The notes under the pieces are model-generated. The model saw only the letters and a program-made list of their open reading frames with translations, was not told the DNA's origin and did no database searches. A DNA stretch of 64,000 nucleotides from Pseudomonas iridis (GTDB lineage: Bacteria > Pseudomonadota > Gammaproteobacteria > Pseudomonadales > Pseudomonadaceae): NCBI RefSeq assembly GCF_017980685.1, contig NZ_JACXXO010000001.1, positions 558,001 through 622,000 on the forward strand, given 5' to 3'. Within the stretch, counting starts at the first letter, position 1. Each line of letters starts with the position of its first letter. Below, piece by piece: positions 47,405-57,045 of this stretch. A program made the translations under genes and the position numbers.

Positions 47405-47809
47405 ATGGAGTTGAAGACCATGAAAAACCAAACCTCGTTTACCCACCTGCGCGGTCTGAAACTGGCCGCCCTGGCAATCGGCACCAGCTTCGTACTGGCC
47501 GGTTGCGCCGGTAATCCACCGACCGAGCAATACGCTGTGACCCAATCCGCGGTTAACAGCGCCGTCAGCGCCGGTGGTACCGAGTTTGCGGCCGTTGAAA
47601 TGAAGCAGGCGCAGGACAAACTCAAGCAAGCCGAAATCGCCATGCACGACAAGAAGTATGACGAAGCTCGCAGGCTGTCCGAGCAAGCCGAGTGGGATGC
47701 TCGCGTAGCAGAACGCAAAGCTCAGGCGGCCAAGGCTGAACTGGCTGTGAAGGATTCCCAGAAAGGTGTTCAGGAACTGCGTCAGGAAAGTCAGCGCACT
47801 GTGAAGTAA
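47405..47809 (+). CDS. DUF4398 lipoprotein
   Basis: 134 aa. The lipoprotein signal ends at FVLAGC. The rest is a long amphipathic helix pair (VEMKQAQDKLKQAEIAMHDK, RRLSEQAEWDARVAERKAQA), the DUF4398 pattern shared with the N-terminal part of the next gene. AGGAG stands 8 nt before ATG 47405. It is predicted to share the AlgU-type promoter with lptF. Probably on the periplasmic face of the outer membrane. Confidence 0.85.
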   Translation: MELKTMKNQTSFTHLRGLKLAALAIGTSFVLAGCAGNPPTEQYAVTQSAVNSAVSAGGTEFAAVEMKQAQDKLKQAEIAMHDKKYDEARRLSEQAEWDARVAERKAQAAKAELAVKDSQKGVQELRQESQRTVK

Positions 47810-47864
47810 GCGCGCATCCCGACCGCAAAGCTGAAACTCTTACCGATAGAAAGGACGACAAATT

Positions 47865-48653
47865 ATGCGTAAGCAACTGATGATTCCCGCTCTTCTGGCC
47901 GCAAGCGTTGCCTTGGCTGCCTGCTCCACCCCGCCTAATCCGAACCTGGAAAACGCACGCACCAACTACGCCGGCCTGCAAGCCAACCCGCAGGCGAGTA
48001 AAGTAGCGGCGCTGGAAACCAAAGACGCCAGTGAGTACCTGGACAAGGCCGACAAGGCCTACTTGGACAAGCAAGACGCGGCCAAGGTCGATCAACTGGC
48101 TTACCTGACCAACCAGCGCGTGGAAGTGGCCAAGCAGACCATCGCCCTGCGTACCGCTGAAAACAATCTGAAGAACGCCGCTGCCCAACGTGCTCAGGCG
48201 CGTCTGGATGCTCGCGATCAACAGATCAAACAGCTGCAGGAAAGCCTCAACGCCAAGCAGACCGATCGCGGTACGCTGGTGACTTTCGGTGATGTGCTGT
48301 TCGCCACCAACAAGGCTGACCTGAAGTCCAGCGGTCTGGTGAACATCAACAAACTGGCCCAGTTCCTTCAGGAAAATCCTGATCGCAAAGTGATCGTCGA
48401 GGGTTACACCGACAGCACCGGTACCGCCAGCTACAACCAGACCCTGTCGGAGCGTCGCGCCAACTCCGTGCGCACTGCACTGGTGAAAATGGGCGTTGAT
48501 CCAGCGCGCATCGTCGCTCAGGGTTACGGCAAGGAATATCCGGTTGCCGAGAACGGCAGTGTTTCCGGCCGTGCGATGAACCGTCGCGTGGAAGTGACCA
48601 TTTCCAACGACAACCAGCCAGTGATGCCACGTTCGGCTGTCAGCTCGAACTAA
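47865..48653 (+). CDS. lptF: OmpA-family lipoprotein LptF
   Basis: 262 aa. Signal ending VALAAC, DUF4398-like coiled region (about 25-130), then an OmpA peptidoglycan-binding domain (LVTFGDVLFATNKADLKSSG, VIVEGYTDSTGTASYNQTLS, SERRANSVRTAL, NRRVEVTI). Matches P. aeruginosa lipotoxin F (PA3692) in size, order and domain plan. It links outer membrane and cell wall and is tied to envelope stress. Ends in a strong terminator. Confidence 0.9.
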   Translation: MRKQLMIPALLAASVALAACSTPPNPNLENARTNYAGLQANPQASKVAALETKDASEYLDKADKAYLDKQDAAKVDQLAYLTNQRVEVAKQTIALRTAENNLKNAAAQRAQARLDARDQQIKQLQESLNAKQTDRGTLVTFGDVLFATNKADLKSSGLVNINKLAQFLQENPDRKVIVEGYTDSTGTASYNQTLSERRANSVRTALVKMGVDPARIVAQGYGKEYPVAENGSVSGRAMNRRVEVTISNDNQPVMPRSAVSSN

Positions 48654-48670
48654 GCTTCACGCTGTAACGC

Positions 48671-48706
48671 AAAAGCCCCGCCTGAGCGATCAGGCGGGGC
48701 TTTTTT
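48671..48706 (+). terminator. Terminator after lptF
   Basis: Stem AAAAGCCCCGCCTGA/TCAGGCGGGGCTTTT with a 4-nt loop and T6, 17 bp past the stop. Confidence 0.93.
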
Positions 48707-48710
48707 GTTG

Positions 48711-48794
48711 AAGATCAAAAGATCGCAGCCTTAGGCAGCTCCAGGTGAAATGAAATCCCATGTAGGAGCGGCCGAAGGCTGCGATCTTTTGATT
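48711..48794. repeat. Palindromic repeat, GATCGCAGC type
   Basis: Inverted arms AAAAGATCGCAGCCTTAGGC and GCCGAAGGCTGCGATCTTTT, with AGCTCC/GGAGCG inside. It overlaps the region just after the stop of the next minus-strand gene. Confidence 0.83.
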
Positions 48795-49124
48795 TTAAGG
48801 CTCCAGCTTCTGCGGAGTCTCTTCGCCCATGCAGCGCACGGCTTTTTTCTGGGCATTGATCAGCACGCCGGTCAGACCTTTCTGCTCGGTATCAAACAAC
48901 ACCAGCACACCATCAATGCACTGTGCCACTTGCGGTGCAGGCTGCAGCGAGATTTTGTAATCCTCACCCGGAACGGTCTTGAGCATGGTGAATTCGTTAA
49001 GCAGCAGCGCATCCTCAGGCTTGGCGAAGTGCAGGTAGCCGTAGTACCACAGGGCGCCAACGGTGCCGAGGATGCTGCAGATACCCGTGATGATCAGCGG
49101 GATGGCGTTACGTTCTTCACTCAT
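48795..49124 (-). CDS. Small membrane-anchored hypothetical protein (109 aa)
   Basis: Starts MSEERNAIPLIITG. One transmembrane helix at about residues 8-28 (IPLIITGICSILGTVGALWY). The remaining domain holds two cysteines (QCIDGVLVLFD, VRCMGEE) and probably faces the periplasm. Family not recognised. Its ATG overlaps the stop of the upstream hydrolase by 4 nt, so the two are coupled. Confidence 0.72.
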   Translation of the reverse strand: MSEERNAIPLIITGICSILGTVGALWYYGYLHFAKPEDALLLNEFTMLKTVPGEDYKISLQPAPQVAQCIDGVLVLFDTEQKGLTGVLINAQKKAVRCMGEETPQKLEP

Positions 49125-50026
49125 TGCGGACTCTCATCTTCAGAATTCGGGGGTTTCGGGTAATTGGGGATTTCGCCGAGACGGCGCAGTCCGTTGAAAT
49201 GCTCGGGATCGTCAAGATAGCGCAGCATCACCTGACGCCAGACCGGGTCGCCGAAGGTCTGCACATGACCGCCGCGCGTCAACTGCAACACGCGCGGAGG
49301 CGGCGCAGCTTGATACAGACGGATGCCATTGGATAGCGGCACCAGCGGATCATCGATGCTGTGGAAGATCAGTTTCGGCACGCCGTTGAGTTGCGGCATG
49401 GAATTGATCGCACTGTCACCGTCCGGCACCAGCCACGACAGCGGCACCTGAAACGGCCAGGTCAGCCACGAAGTGCTGAGGGCATATTGGCCAACGCTGC
49501 GATAACTGGCGGGCACACCGTCGAGCACCAGGGCCTTGAGTTGCTTCTGCCGCTCGGGATGCTGCACCAGCCAATGCACGGCCATCGAGCCGCCGAGGCT
49601 CTGCCCGAGGAGAATCAGCGGCTTGCCTTTGATTTCGGGGGCCTTGTCCAGCCAGGCGAAGGCCGCGTCGATGTCCTGATAGATCGCCGGCAGGCTCGGT
49701 TCACCCTCGGACAAGCCATAGCCGCGATAGTCCACCAGCAACACTTGATAGCCGTTTTTCGGTAACCACCAGCTCCCGCCCAAATGCATCGGCAGATTCC
49801 CACCGTTGCCATGCAGGTGCAGAACCGTACCTTTGACCTCGACACCCGGTTTGGCCGGCAGCCACCACGCGCTCAGCTTGAGGCCGTCGGCGGTGGTCAG
49901 GGTGACGGTGCGGTATTCGAGCCTGGCTTTTTCCGGGGTGAAGATTTGGCCTGGCTCGGGATAGAACAACAGTGAACTGCAACCACCGAGGGTCAGGAGC
50001 AGGCAGAAGATGCCGAGGATTCTCAT
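49121..50026 (-). CDS. Alpha/beta hydrolase lipoprotein
   Basis: 301 aa. Lipoprotein signal MRILGIFCLLLTLGGC, then an alpha/beta hydrolase fold: oxyanion HLHGNGGNLPMHL, DYRGYGLSEGEPS, nucleophile elbow GQSLGGSMA, acid near HSIDDPLVP and histidine in RGGHVQTFG. Resembles the YfhR/BEM46-like group. Substrate unknown; likely attached to the outer membrane. Confidence 0.86.
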   Translation of the reverse strand: MRILGIFCLLLTLGGCSSLLFYPEPGQIFTPEKARLEYRTVTLTTADGLKLSAWWLPAKPGVEVKGTVLHLHGNGGNLPMHLGGSWWLPKNGYQVLLVDYRGYGLSEGEPSLPAIYQDIDAAFAWLDKAPEIKGKPLILLGQSLGGSMAVHWLVQHPERQKQLKALVLDGVPASYRSVGQYALSTSWLTWPFQVPLSWLVPDGDSAINSMPQLNGVPKLIFHSIDDPLVPLSNGIRLYQAAPPPRVLQLTRGGHVQTFGDPVWRQVMLRYLDDPEHFNGLRRLGEIPNYPKPPNSEDESPQ

Positions 50027-50083
50027 CCGGTGAAACCTCGCGAATGTTCGGGTTGGAACACAATAATGGTGGCAATAAACAAC

Positions 50084-50115
50084 CCTGTGGGAGCTGGTTT
50101 GCCAGCTCCCACAGG
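50084..50115. repeat. Compact REP hairpin
   Basis: CCTGTGGGAGCTGG (50084-50097) and CCAGCTCCCACAGG (50102-50115) pair perfectly around TTTG. It is a collapsed REP pair with almost no spacer, between the QEGLA gene and the hydrolase. Confidence 0.9.
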
Positions 50116-50128
50116 ATTTACGTCAGGT

Positions 50129-51406
50129 TTAGAGGATGTTGGAATAGTCCGCCTCAATCCGGTCCAGACTCAAATGGTTGAGGAAATTGGAGAAACACAT
50201 CCACGCCGACAAAGCATTCAAATCACGGAACTGGTCCGGCAGATATTTCGGCGCCACCACCAGCCCCTCATCCACCAACTGGCGCAAGGTGCGCATGTCT
50301 TCCAGGGTGGTTTTGCCGCAGAACAACAGGGGAATCTGCTCAAGCTTGCCCTTGCGCACGGCCAACTGAATGTAGTTGTAAACCATGATGAAGCCCTTGA
50401 GGTAGGACAAGTCTTTGGTGAATGGCAGACCCGTCGGCGTCGAGCCACGGAAAACCCGACTGGCGTTGCCATAGCTTTCCGCCATTTCAAAGCCCTGCTC
50501 GCGGAAGAACTCGAAGATCTGCAAGAAGTCCGCACCCTCCTCGACCATGTGAATGGCGCGAGTACGGTTGGTCAGTTTGCGCAGACGGCTCGGGTAGGAG
50601 GCGAAGGTGATGATTTCCATCAGGATCGCCAGGCCTTCCTGAGTCACCGTTGACGACGGCGGGCCCTTGGACAGAAAGGTGCAGATCGGCTGGTTCAAAC
50701 CATTGAGCGTAGTGCCGACGTGCACCAGACCCTCGTGAACTTCCAGTGCGCGCACGTCGCGATCGTTGAACATCGCGTCGGTGCGGATCTTGATGTAGTC
50801 GGCGCCCGCCGCCGCGTCGGCAACGATGCCGTCGGACTCGAACACGCGAATGGTTTCCTCGGCCTCGCCGAACACTTTGTTCAGACGGGTTTGCAGCAGG
50901 TGCACGGCGTCCTTGGCGGTGAGGGTTTTCGGCTCGTCCTTCAGGTCGCCACGGCCATCGATGTTGTTCAGATAGTCGGACATCATCAGGCCGAGGTCGG
51001 CCAAGGTCGGGTCACCGGCGTGGAATGCGTCGGACGCAGCGCCGTACAACTCTTGGGAGATCAGACCGAAATCTTCGGTGCCGCGCGCTTCGAGCATACG
51101 CACCACCATGCGGTATTCCTTGCACATGCGCCGCATGATCTGCCCGACCGGGTTGAACTGGCCGAGCTGGCGAGTGATGTCGCGCTCGATGTTCTGGAAT
51201 TCCAGTTTGACCTTGCTCGAATCGAACGCCAGCGGCCGGTTCAGGTAGTAGTCGCGATCCACCGCCGGCATTTCCTTGCCCTTGGCCTTGAGAAAGCCCT
51301 TGCGGATGCTTTCGTCCCACTTGACCGCATCAAGAACACGGATCGGCGTCTGCGCCAGCACAATGCGATCGGACAATATGCGTATCGACTGCTGGTAATC
51401 GTCCAC
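50129..51406 (-). CDS. QEGLA-motif (DUF1704) flavohemoglobin expression-modulating protein
   Basis: 425 aa. The name-giving QEGLA motif is in VTQEGLAILMEI, preceded by EVHEGLVHVGTTLNG. Together they resemble a zinc-peptidase active site of the gluzincin-like DUF1704 family. Family annotation links it to flavohemoglobin levels, but the molecular action is unclear. Start MDDYQQSIRILSDR. It lies 33 bp downstream of the next lipoprotein gene on the same strand. Confidence 0.87.
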   Translation of the reverse strand: MDDYQQSIRILSDRIVLAQTPIRVLDAVKWDESIRKGFLKAKGKEMPAVDRDYYLNRPLAFDSSKVKLEFQNIERDITRQLGQFNPVGQIMRRMCKEYRMVVRMLEARGTEDFGLISQELYGAASDAFHAGDPTLADLGLMMSDYLNNIDGRGDLKDEPKTLTAKDAVHLLQTRLNKVFGEAEETIRVFESDGIVADAAAGADYIKIRTDAMFNDRDVRALEVHEGLVHVGTTLNGLNQPICTFLSKGPPSSTVTQEGLAILMEIITFASYPSRLRKLTNRTRAIHMVEEGADFLQIFEFFREQGFEMAESYGNASRVFRGSTPTGLPFTKDLSYLKGFIMVYNYIQLAVRKGKLEQIPLLFCGKTTLEDMRTLRQLVDEGLVVAPKYLPDQFRDLNALSAWMCFSNFLNHLSLDRIEADYSNIL

Positions 51407-51439
51407 CCGAAACTCCTGTAAAAAACGTGACGTACTGAA

Positions 51440-51994
51440 TTATTTCGCGCCGGCCCTGCGCTGATAGCGCGCCGCTTCGACAAAGACATCGGAATTGGCC
51501 GGATCGTCGAGGTAAGCGAAAACTTTATCGAAGTTGCTATCGACCAGAACGCCATCGCCGTCGTCGGTCTGGAAGGCCTGACCGTCGAGGGCTTTGTGCT
51601 GGATTGCCTGATTGATCTGCTCGAGATCGAGGTTGTACACCACCAGTTCATGTTTGTCGGTAAGTTCGAAACCGGCGATGGTGTAGTGGCCACCGAACTG
51701 CGCCGGCACTTTCGCCGACAGGTACCAGCGATTGCCACGGTGCGAAACGGTGAACGGATAGGCTTCGCGCTCACGGGGTTTGGCTTTGAAATAGGTGACG
51801 GCCTGATAACGGTTGTTGCCCAGACGGGTCAGCTCAAGGTTCATAGGCTCGCCCCAGGCATTGACGCTCGACCACTTGCCGAGCAGGCCCATGGGCGCCG
51901 GATCACTGGTGGACAGCGGCGACTTGAACGTCACCAGACAGCCACTGAGCAGCAGGAACGACAAGGCGATCAGCACGCCACGCCAGGCTTTCAT
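51440..51994 (-). CDS. Lipoprotein, conserved hypothetical (184 aa)
   Basis: Lipoprotein signal MKAWRGVLIALSFLLLSGC (Cys 19). The mature part looks beta-rich (WSSVNAWGEPMNLELTRLGN, YPFTVSHRGNRWYLSAKV) and ends in a charged tail. ATG 51994 was chosen because it begins the signal; the frame is open to 52021. Role unknown. Confidence 0.78.
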   Translation of the reverse strand: MKAWRGVLIALSFLLLSGCLVTFKSPLSTSDPAPMGLLGKWSSVNAWGEPMNLELTRLGNNRYQAVTYFKAKPREREAYPFTVSHRGNRWYLSAKVPAQFGGHYTIAGFELTDKHELVVYNLDLEQINQAIQHKALDGQAFQTDDGDGVLVDSNFDKVFAYLDDPANSDVFVEAARYQRRAGAK

Positions 51995-52026
51995 TCGACA
52001 CTCCCTATGAACCTGAATCACCTTCC

Positions 52027-52117
52027 CCTGTAGGAGCTGCCGAAGGCTGCGATCTTTTGATCCTGATCTCTAAAAGCAAGATCAAAAGATCGCAGCCTTC
52101 GGCAACTCCTACATTGG
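52027..52117. repeat. Palindromic repeat, GATCGCAGC type
   Basis: Inverted arms GTAGGAGCTGCCGAAGGCTG and the complement, joined by GATCTTTTGATC-type inner arms around a short loop. Between TetR and the lipoprotein gene. Confidence 0.88.
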
Positions 52118-52144
52118 GATCCGCATCAGACGAACCACATTGCG

Positions 52145-52858
52145 TTACACCGAAGCCAGCACCAAATGCATATACCGCGTCAGAATGCCCAGCATTTCTT
52201 CCTCGGCCAAAGGCTCGGCGTCGTTGAGCAGGCCCTGATATTCCATCCGTCCGATAATCGCCGTCAACACCTTGGCATCTTGCTGCGGTTCACGCGAGCC
52301 CAATACCTGAAACAACTGGCAGGTGCCCTGCAGCAAAATCTGCTGATGCGAGCGCACCAGAATCGCCAGGCGCGGGTTGAGCAGCGCTTCCTGACGGAAT
52401 GCCTGCTCGGCCATCAAATGCTCGCGACGGTTGAGCAGCTGTCGTTGCACGTAATCGGCCATCAACCGCGCAATATTGTCGGCCAGTTGCGAGCGCGACT
52501 CGGGGCTGCCGTCGCCGCTGACGACCATATCGCGCAGCAGCCCTTCGTTGTTGTTCCACAGCTTGGCCATGTATTCGGCACTGCGTTCAACGTATTGGGC
52601 AAAGGTATCGGTGAGCAGGTCATCGATGTCCTTGAAGTAATAAGTGGTGGCCGAGAGAGGCACCGCCGCTTCGGCAGCCACGGCACGGTGGCGTACGGCG
52701 CGCACCCCATCACGCACGACAATGCGCATCGCCGCATCGAGAATGTCCTGACGACGCTGCTCACTGCCCTGTCGGCTGGCCTTGCGACCCTGGTACTGAA
52801 CACTTTCAGCGACCGCAGTGGCGATACCCGCTGCACCTTCTTGAGCGATTGCAACCAT
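52145..52858 (-). CDS. TetR-family transcriptional regulator
   Basis: 237 aa. HTH: ILDAAMRIVVRDGVRAVRHR followed by AVAAEAAVPLSATTYYFKDI. All-helical C-terminal domain. Orthologues sit next to lysS in P. aeruginosa. Start is uncertain: ATG 52870 overlaps the AGAGGA ribosome site, so ATG 52858 or the GTG before it (52861) are better placed. Target unknown. Confidence 0.85.
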   Translation of the reverse strand: MVAIAQEGAAGIATAVAESVQYQGRKASRQGSEQRRQDILDAAMRIVVRDGVRAVRHRAVAAEAAVPLSATTYYFKDIDDLLTDTFAQYVERSAEYMAKLWNNNEGLLRDMVVSGDGSPESRSQLADNIARLMADYVQRQLLNRREHLMAEQAFRQEALLNPRLAILVRSHQQILLQGTCQLFQVLGSREPQQDAKVLTAIIGRMEYQGLLNDAEPLAEEEMLGILTRYMHLVLASV

Positions 52859-52923
52859 CACGACAGGCATTCCTCTGTTATTTGAAAAGTAACCAAACGA
52901 TACATTTGTACCAGACAGGCAAT

Positions 52924-52952
52924 AAAAAGCCGCCTGTTTTAGGCGGCTTTTT
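52924..52952 (-). terminator. Terminator after lysS
   Basis: Stem AAAAAGCCGCC/GGCGGCTTTTT with a 7-nt loop, T-runs on both strands. It can terminate lysS; the plus strand has no gene here. Confidence 0.9.
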
Positions 52953-52963
52953 AACTGAAACGT

Positions 52964-54466
52964 TTACGCTTGCGGTCGCATGTGCGGGAACAGGATCACA
53001 TCGCGAATCGACGGCGAGTTGGTCAGCAACATCACCAGGCGGTCGATGCCGATACCTTCACCGGCCGTTGGCGGCATGCCGTACTCCAGCGCGCGAACGA
53101 AGTCGGCGTCGTAGTGCATGGCTTCGTCGTCGCCGGCGTCCTTGTCGGCCACCTGCGCCATGAAGCGCTCGGCCTGATCTTCCGCATCGTTCAACTCGGA
53201 ATAGGCGTTGGCGATTTCACGGCCACCGATGAACAGCTCGAAACGGTCGGTGACGTTCGGGTTGTCGTCATTGCGACGCGCCAGCGGCGACACTTCGAAC
53301 GGGTACTGAGTGATGAAGTGCGGCTGCTCCAGCTTGTGCTCGACCAGTTCTTCGAAAATCATCACTTGCAGCTTGCCCAGACCCTCGAAGCCCAGCACCT
53401 TGGCGCCGGCCTTCTTGGCGATGGCGCGAGCCTTGTCGATGTCGTTCAGATCATCGGCGGTCAGCTCAGGGTTGTACTTGAGGATCGAGTCGAACACCGA
53501 CAGGCGCACGAACGGCTCGCCGAAGTGGAACACCTTGTCGCCGTAAGGCACGTCGGTGCTGCCCAATACCAGCTGCGCCAGTTCACGGAACAACTCTTCG
53601 GTCAGGTCCATGTTGTCTTCGTAGTCGGCGTAAGCCTGGTAGAACTCCAACATGGTGAATTCAGGGTTGTGACGGGTCGAGACGCCTTCGTTACGGAAGT
53701 TGCGGTTGATCTCGAAAACCTTCTCGAAACCGCCAACCACCAGACGCTTGAGGTACAACTCAGGCGCGATACGCAGGAACATTTCCATGTCCAGCGCGTT
53801 GTGGTGGGTTTCGAACGGCTTGGCCGCAGCGCCGCCGGGAATGGTTTGCAGCATTGGCGTTTCGACTTCGAGGAAGTCGCGCTGCATCAGGAAGCTGCGG
53901 ATGTGCGCAATCACTTGCGAACGTACGCGGAAAGTCTGGCGCACTTCTTCATTGACGATCAGGTCAACGTAGCGCTGACGGTAGCGTTGTTCGGTGTCGG
54001 TCAGGCCGTGGTGCTTGTCCGGCAGCGGGCGCAGCGACTTGGTCAGCAGACGCACGGTGGTCATTTCAACGTACAGGTCGCCTTTGCCCGAACGGGCCAG
54101 GGTGCCTTCGGCAGCAATGATGTCGCCCATGTCCCAGGTTTTCACCGCGGCCAGGGTTTCTTCGGACAGGGTCTTGCGGTTGACGTAGACCTGAATGCGA
54201 CCGGTCATGTCCTGGATCACCATGAACGAGCCACGGTTGAGCATGATGCGACCGGCAACCTTGACCGGGATTGCAGCCTCTGCCAGCTCTTCCTTGGTCT
54301 TGTCCGCGTACTGTTTCTGCAACGCATCGCAGTAGTTGTCGCGGCGGAAGTCGTTCGGGAAGGCATTGCCCTTGGCGCGCTCGGCAGCAAGCTTTTCCTT
54401 GCGCAGGGCGATCAGGGAGTTTTCTTCCTGTTGCAGGGCTTGCGGATCGAGTTGTTGGTCGCTCAT
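52964..54466 (-). CDS. lysS: Lysyl-tRNA synthetase, class II
   Basis: 500 aa. N-terminal OB-fold anticodon domain ([20 protein letters not shown]), then a class II core with motif 1 near [12 protein letters not shown], motif 2 [20 protein letters not shown] and motif 3 [20 protein letters not shown]. Directly follows prfB, the common prfB-lysS operon. Confidence 0.97.
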   Translation of the reverse strand: MSDQQLDPQALQQEENSLIALRKEKLAAERAKGNAFPNDFRRDNYCDALQKQYADKTKEELAEAAIPVKVAGRIMLNRGSFMVIQDMTGRIQVYVNRKTLSEETLAAVKTWDMGDIIAAEGTLARSGKGDLYVEMTTVRLLTKSLRPLPDKHHGLTDTEQRYRQRYVDLIVNEEVRQTFRVRSQVIAHIRSFLMQRDFLEVETPMLQTIPGGAAAKPFETHHNALDMEMFLRIAPELYLKRLVVGGFEKVFEINRNFRNEGVSTRHNPEFTMLEFYQAYADYEDNMDLTEELFRELAQLVLGSTDVPYGDKVFHFGEPFVRLSVFDSILKYNPELTADDLNDIDKARAIAKKAGAKVLGFEGLGKLQVMIFEELVEHKLEQPHFITQYPFEVSPLARRNDDNPNVTDRFELFIGGREIANAYSELNDAEDQAERFMAQVADKDAGDDEAMHYDADFVRALEYGMPPTAGEGIGIDRLVMLLTNSPSIRDVILFPHMRPQA

Positions 54467-54495
54467 GTCTTTAGATATTCCATCAGGTTCGTTGC

Positions 54496-54545
54496 CCCCG
54501 GGCCTTGCAGCCCGGGGATCGCCAGCAGGGCTGGCTCCTACAGGG
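54496..54545. repeat. Hairpin and REP fragment between prfB and lysS
   Basis: CCCCGGGC/GCCCGGGG stem (54496-54517) followed by a degenerate GCTGGC-type REP (TCGCCAGCAGGGCTGGCTCC). It lies within the likely operon and may modulate the prfB-lysS transcript. Confidence 0.65.
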
Positions 54546-54580
54546 ATCGCGTTGAATCAGCCGATCCTGTATTGCGTCTT

Positions 54581-55676
54581 TTACAGCCCCGATTTCAGGC
54601 TGGCTTCCAGGTATTCGTCGATGTCGCCATCGAGCACCTTGTCGCAGTCGCTGCGTTCGATGTTGGTCCGCAGGTCCTTGATTCGCGACGCGTCGAGCAC
54701 GTAAGAGCGAATCTGGTGACCCCAGCCGATGTCGGACTTGGTGTCTTCCAGCGCCTGGGAAGCGGCGTTGCGCTTCTGCATTTCCTGCTCGTACAACTTG
54801 GCCCGCAGCATTTTCATGGCGGTGTCCTTGTTGGCGTGCTGGGAACGCTCGTTCTGGCAGCTGACCACGGTGTTGGTCGGCACGTGAGTAATACGTACGG
54901 CCGAGTCGGTGGTGTTTACGTGCTGACCACCGGCACCCGAGGAACGATAGGTGTCGATCCGCAAGTCTGCCGGGTTGATTTCGATTTCCACTTTGTCATC
55001 AATCTCTGGCGAGACGAAAACCGCGGAGAACGAGGTGTGGCGACGGTTGCCGGAGTCAAACGGGCTCTTGCGCACCAGACGGTGCACGCCGATCTCGGTC
55101 CGCAGCCAGCCAAAGGCGTATTCACCCTTGATGTGCACGGTCGCGCCCTTGATCCCGGCGACTTCACCGGCGGACAGTTCCATGATGGTCGCGTCGAAAC
55201 CGCGTTTGTCAGCCCAGCGCAGGTACATGCGCAGCAGGATGTTGGCCCAGTCCTGGGCTTCGGTGCCGCCGGAACCGGCCTGGATGTCCAGGTAGGCGTT
55301 GTTCGGGTCCATCTCGTGGCTGAACATGCGGCGGAATTCGAGCTTGGCCAGGTTGGCCTCGAGACGGGCCAGTTCAGCGACGACATCGCCCACTGCGCCT
55401 TCGTCGTTTTCTTCGACAGCCATGTCGAGCAGGTCGCGGCAATCGGCCAGACCGCCGTTCAATTCGTCGAGGGTATCGACGATTTGCGCCAGCGCAGAGC
55501 GCTCGCGGCCCAGCTCCTGGGCGTATTCAGGTTTGTTCCAGACACTCGGATCTTCAAGCTCGCGATTGACTTCAGTCAGACGCTCATGCTTTTGATCGTA
55601 GTCAAAGATACCCCCGAATAGTTTCGGAGCGCTCGGACAGGTCCTTGATGGTGTTCAGGATCGGGTTGATTTCCAT
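54581..55676 (-). CDS. prfB: Peptide chain release factor 2 (programmed +1 frameshift)
   Basis: 364 aa after frameshifting. Codons 1-24 ([20 protein letters not shown] then RGYL) run from ATG 55676 to the in-frame TGA at 55602-55604; the ribosome slips +1 on CTT-TGA-C and continues [12 protein letters not shown] in the second frame from 55603. The stop-codon recognition SPF (KSPFDSG) and the GGQ motif ([12 protein letters not shown]) are intact. It reads UAA and UGA and is self-regulated by the UGA. Confidence 0.96.
55602..55618 (-). promoter_or_regulatory. prfB +1 frameshift site
   Basis: On the minus strand the site reads CGGGGGTATCTTTGAC: an SD-like GGGGG three nucleotides before CTT-TGA-C. 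This is the canonical RF2 recoding signal. Confidence 0.95.
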
Positions 55677-55803
55677 GGCGGGCAGCACTCGTTGGCGAAC
55701 TTTTGAAAGCCGGCGAGTATAACGTAATCGGGCTGTAACGGCAGCCCGTCTGGCGGCTTCATGGGGAATGGAATGAGGTTTTCTGTCGGTGTTGAGATTG
55801 CCT

Positions 55804-56002
55804 GCCCTCACCCTAGCCCTCTCCCAGAGGGAGAGGGGACTGAATGGGGGATGGTCAAGAGTTACGCCGACCTGAAATGACTTTATCGAATCCATAAACC
55901 CCAAGCTTATAGATCCATAATCGCCAAGGTCATTCAGGTCGATGTAGGACCAAAGACACCTCGGTCTGCCCCCTCTCCCTCTGGGAGAGGGCTGGGGTGA
56001 GG
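55804..56002. repeat. Inverted CCCTCTCCC repeat pair
   Basis: CCCTCACCCTAGCCCTCTCC (from 55804, then CAGAGGGAGAGGGG) and its near complement ending GGGAGAGGGCTGGGGTGAGG at 56001 flank about 125 nt, between wspR and prfB. The gap between these two genes (55677-56011) holds nothing else obvious. Confidence 0.8.
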
Positions 56003-56011
56003 GGAAGGCCG

Positions 56012-57013
56012 TTACTCGATGCCGACCTGATTACGCCCGTTGTTCTTCGCCAGATACAACCCGCGATCCGCCGCCGAGATCAGCAACCGGCAGTCGCTGC
56101 CCGCCTGCGGCACCATGGTCGCCAGACCAATGCTGATAGTCAGGCTCGTCCCTTCGCTGGGCGCAATGTGTGGAATCTTCAATGAAGCCACGGTCTGGCG
56201 CAGTTTTTCCGCTACCAGCCGTGCGCCGCCCGGTGAAGTATTCGGCAGCACCAGCGCAAATTCCTCGCCACCGTAACGCGCTGGCAAGTCCGACGGGCGC
56301 GCACTGGCATCGCGAATGGCCGTGGCGACCTTGCGCAAGGCTTCATCGCCTTCGACATGGCCGAACGTGTCGTTATAGGACTTGAAGTAGTCGACGTCGA
56401 TCATCAGCAACGACAACTGGCTCTGGTCACGCAACGAGCGGCGCCATTCCAGCTCCAGGTATTCGTCGAAGTGACGGCGGTTCGATAGCCCGGTCAGGCC
56501 GTCGGAGTTCATCAGGCGTTGCAGCACCAGGTTAGTGTCGAGCAGCTGCTGCTGACTGACGCGCAGCGCACGGTACGCCGCGTCCCGTTGCAGCAACGTC
56601 ATGTAGGAGCGCGAGTGATAGCGGATGCGCGCCACCAGTTCAATGGTGTCCGGCAGCTTGACCAGATAATCGTTGGCCCCCGCGGAGAACGCCGCGCTCT
56701 TGATCAGCGGGTCTTCCTTGGTTGACAGGACAATGATTGGAATGTCCTTGGTCGCCGGGTGATTGCGGTACTCGCGCACCAGACTCAAGCCGTCGAGACC
56801 GGGCATCACCAGGTCCTGGAGAATGACCGTCGGCTTGATCCGCACCGCTTGCGCAATGGCTTGATGCGGGTCGGAGCAGAAGTGGAAGTCGATGTTTTCT
56901 TCGTTCGACAGCCCACGGCGCACGGCTTCGCCGATCATCGCCTGATCGTCTACCAACAACACCATGGCGGCATTTTCGTCGGTTTTAATGTCGTCGATCT
57001 GTAAGTCATTCAT
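56012..57013 (-). CDS. wspR: Diguanylate cyclase response regulator WspR
   Basis: 333 aa. REC domain with phosphoacceptor D67 ([14 protein letters not shown]), a helical stalk at about 140-168, then a GGDEF domain with [16 protein letters not shown] and active-site GGEEF at 248-252. The inhibitory I-site RPSD is at 239-242. In the Wsp system surface contact leads to WspR phosphorylation and c-di-GMP synthesis. In other pseudomonads wspR follows wspA-F; here none of those genes lies upstream within the window, so its promoter and partners are in doubt. Confidence 0.94.
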   Translation of the reverse strand: MNDLQIDDIKTDENAAMVLLVDDQAMIGEAVRRGLSNEENIDFHFCSDPHQAIAQAVRIKPTVILQDLVMPGLDGLSLVREYRNHPATKDIPIIVLSTKEDPLIKSAAFSAGANDYLVKLPDTIELVARIRYHSRSYMTLLQRDAAYRALRVSQQQLLDTNLVLQRLMNSDGLTGLSNRRHFDEYLELEWRRSLRDQSQLSLLMIDVDYFKSYNDTFGHVEGDEALRKVATAIRDASARPSDLPARYGGEEFALVLPNTSPGGARLVAEKLRQTVASLKIPHIAPSEGTSLTISIGLATMVPQAGSDCRLLISAADRGLYLAKNNGRNQVGIE

Positions 57014-57045
57014 GGGCTGTCACCTGAGTACCGCGGGGGCCAGGA

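Noticed and set aside
52970..55621. 883-codon plus-strand frame opposite lysS and prfB
   Set aside because: Antisense to two essential genes; R/Q/H/V-rich composition is typical of a codon-bias artefact.
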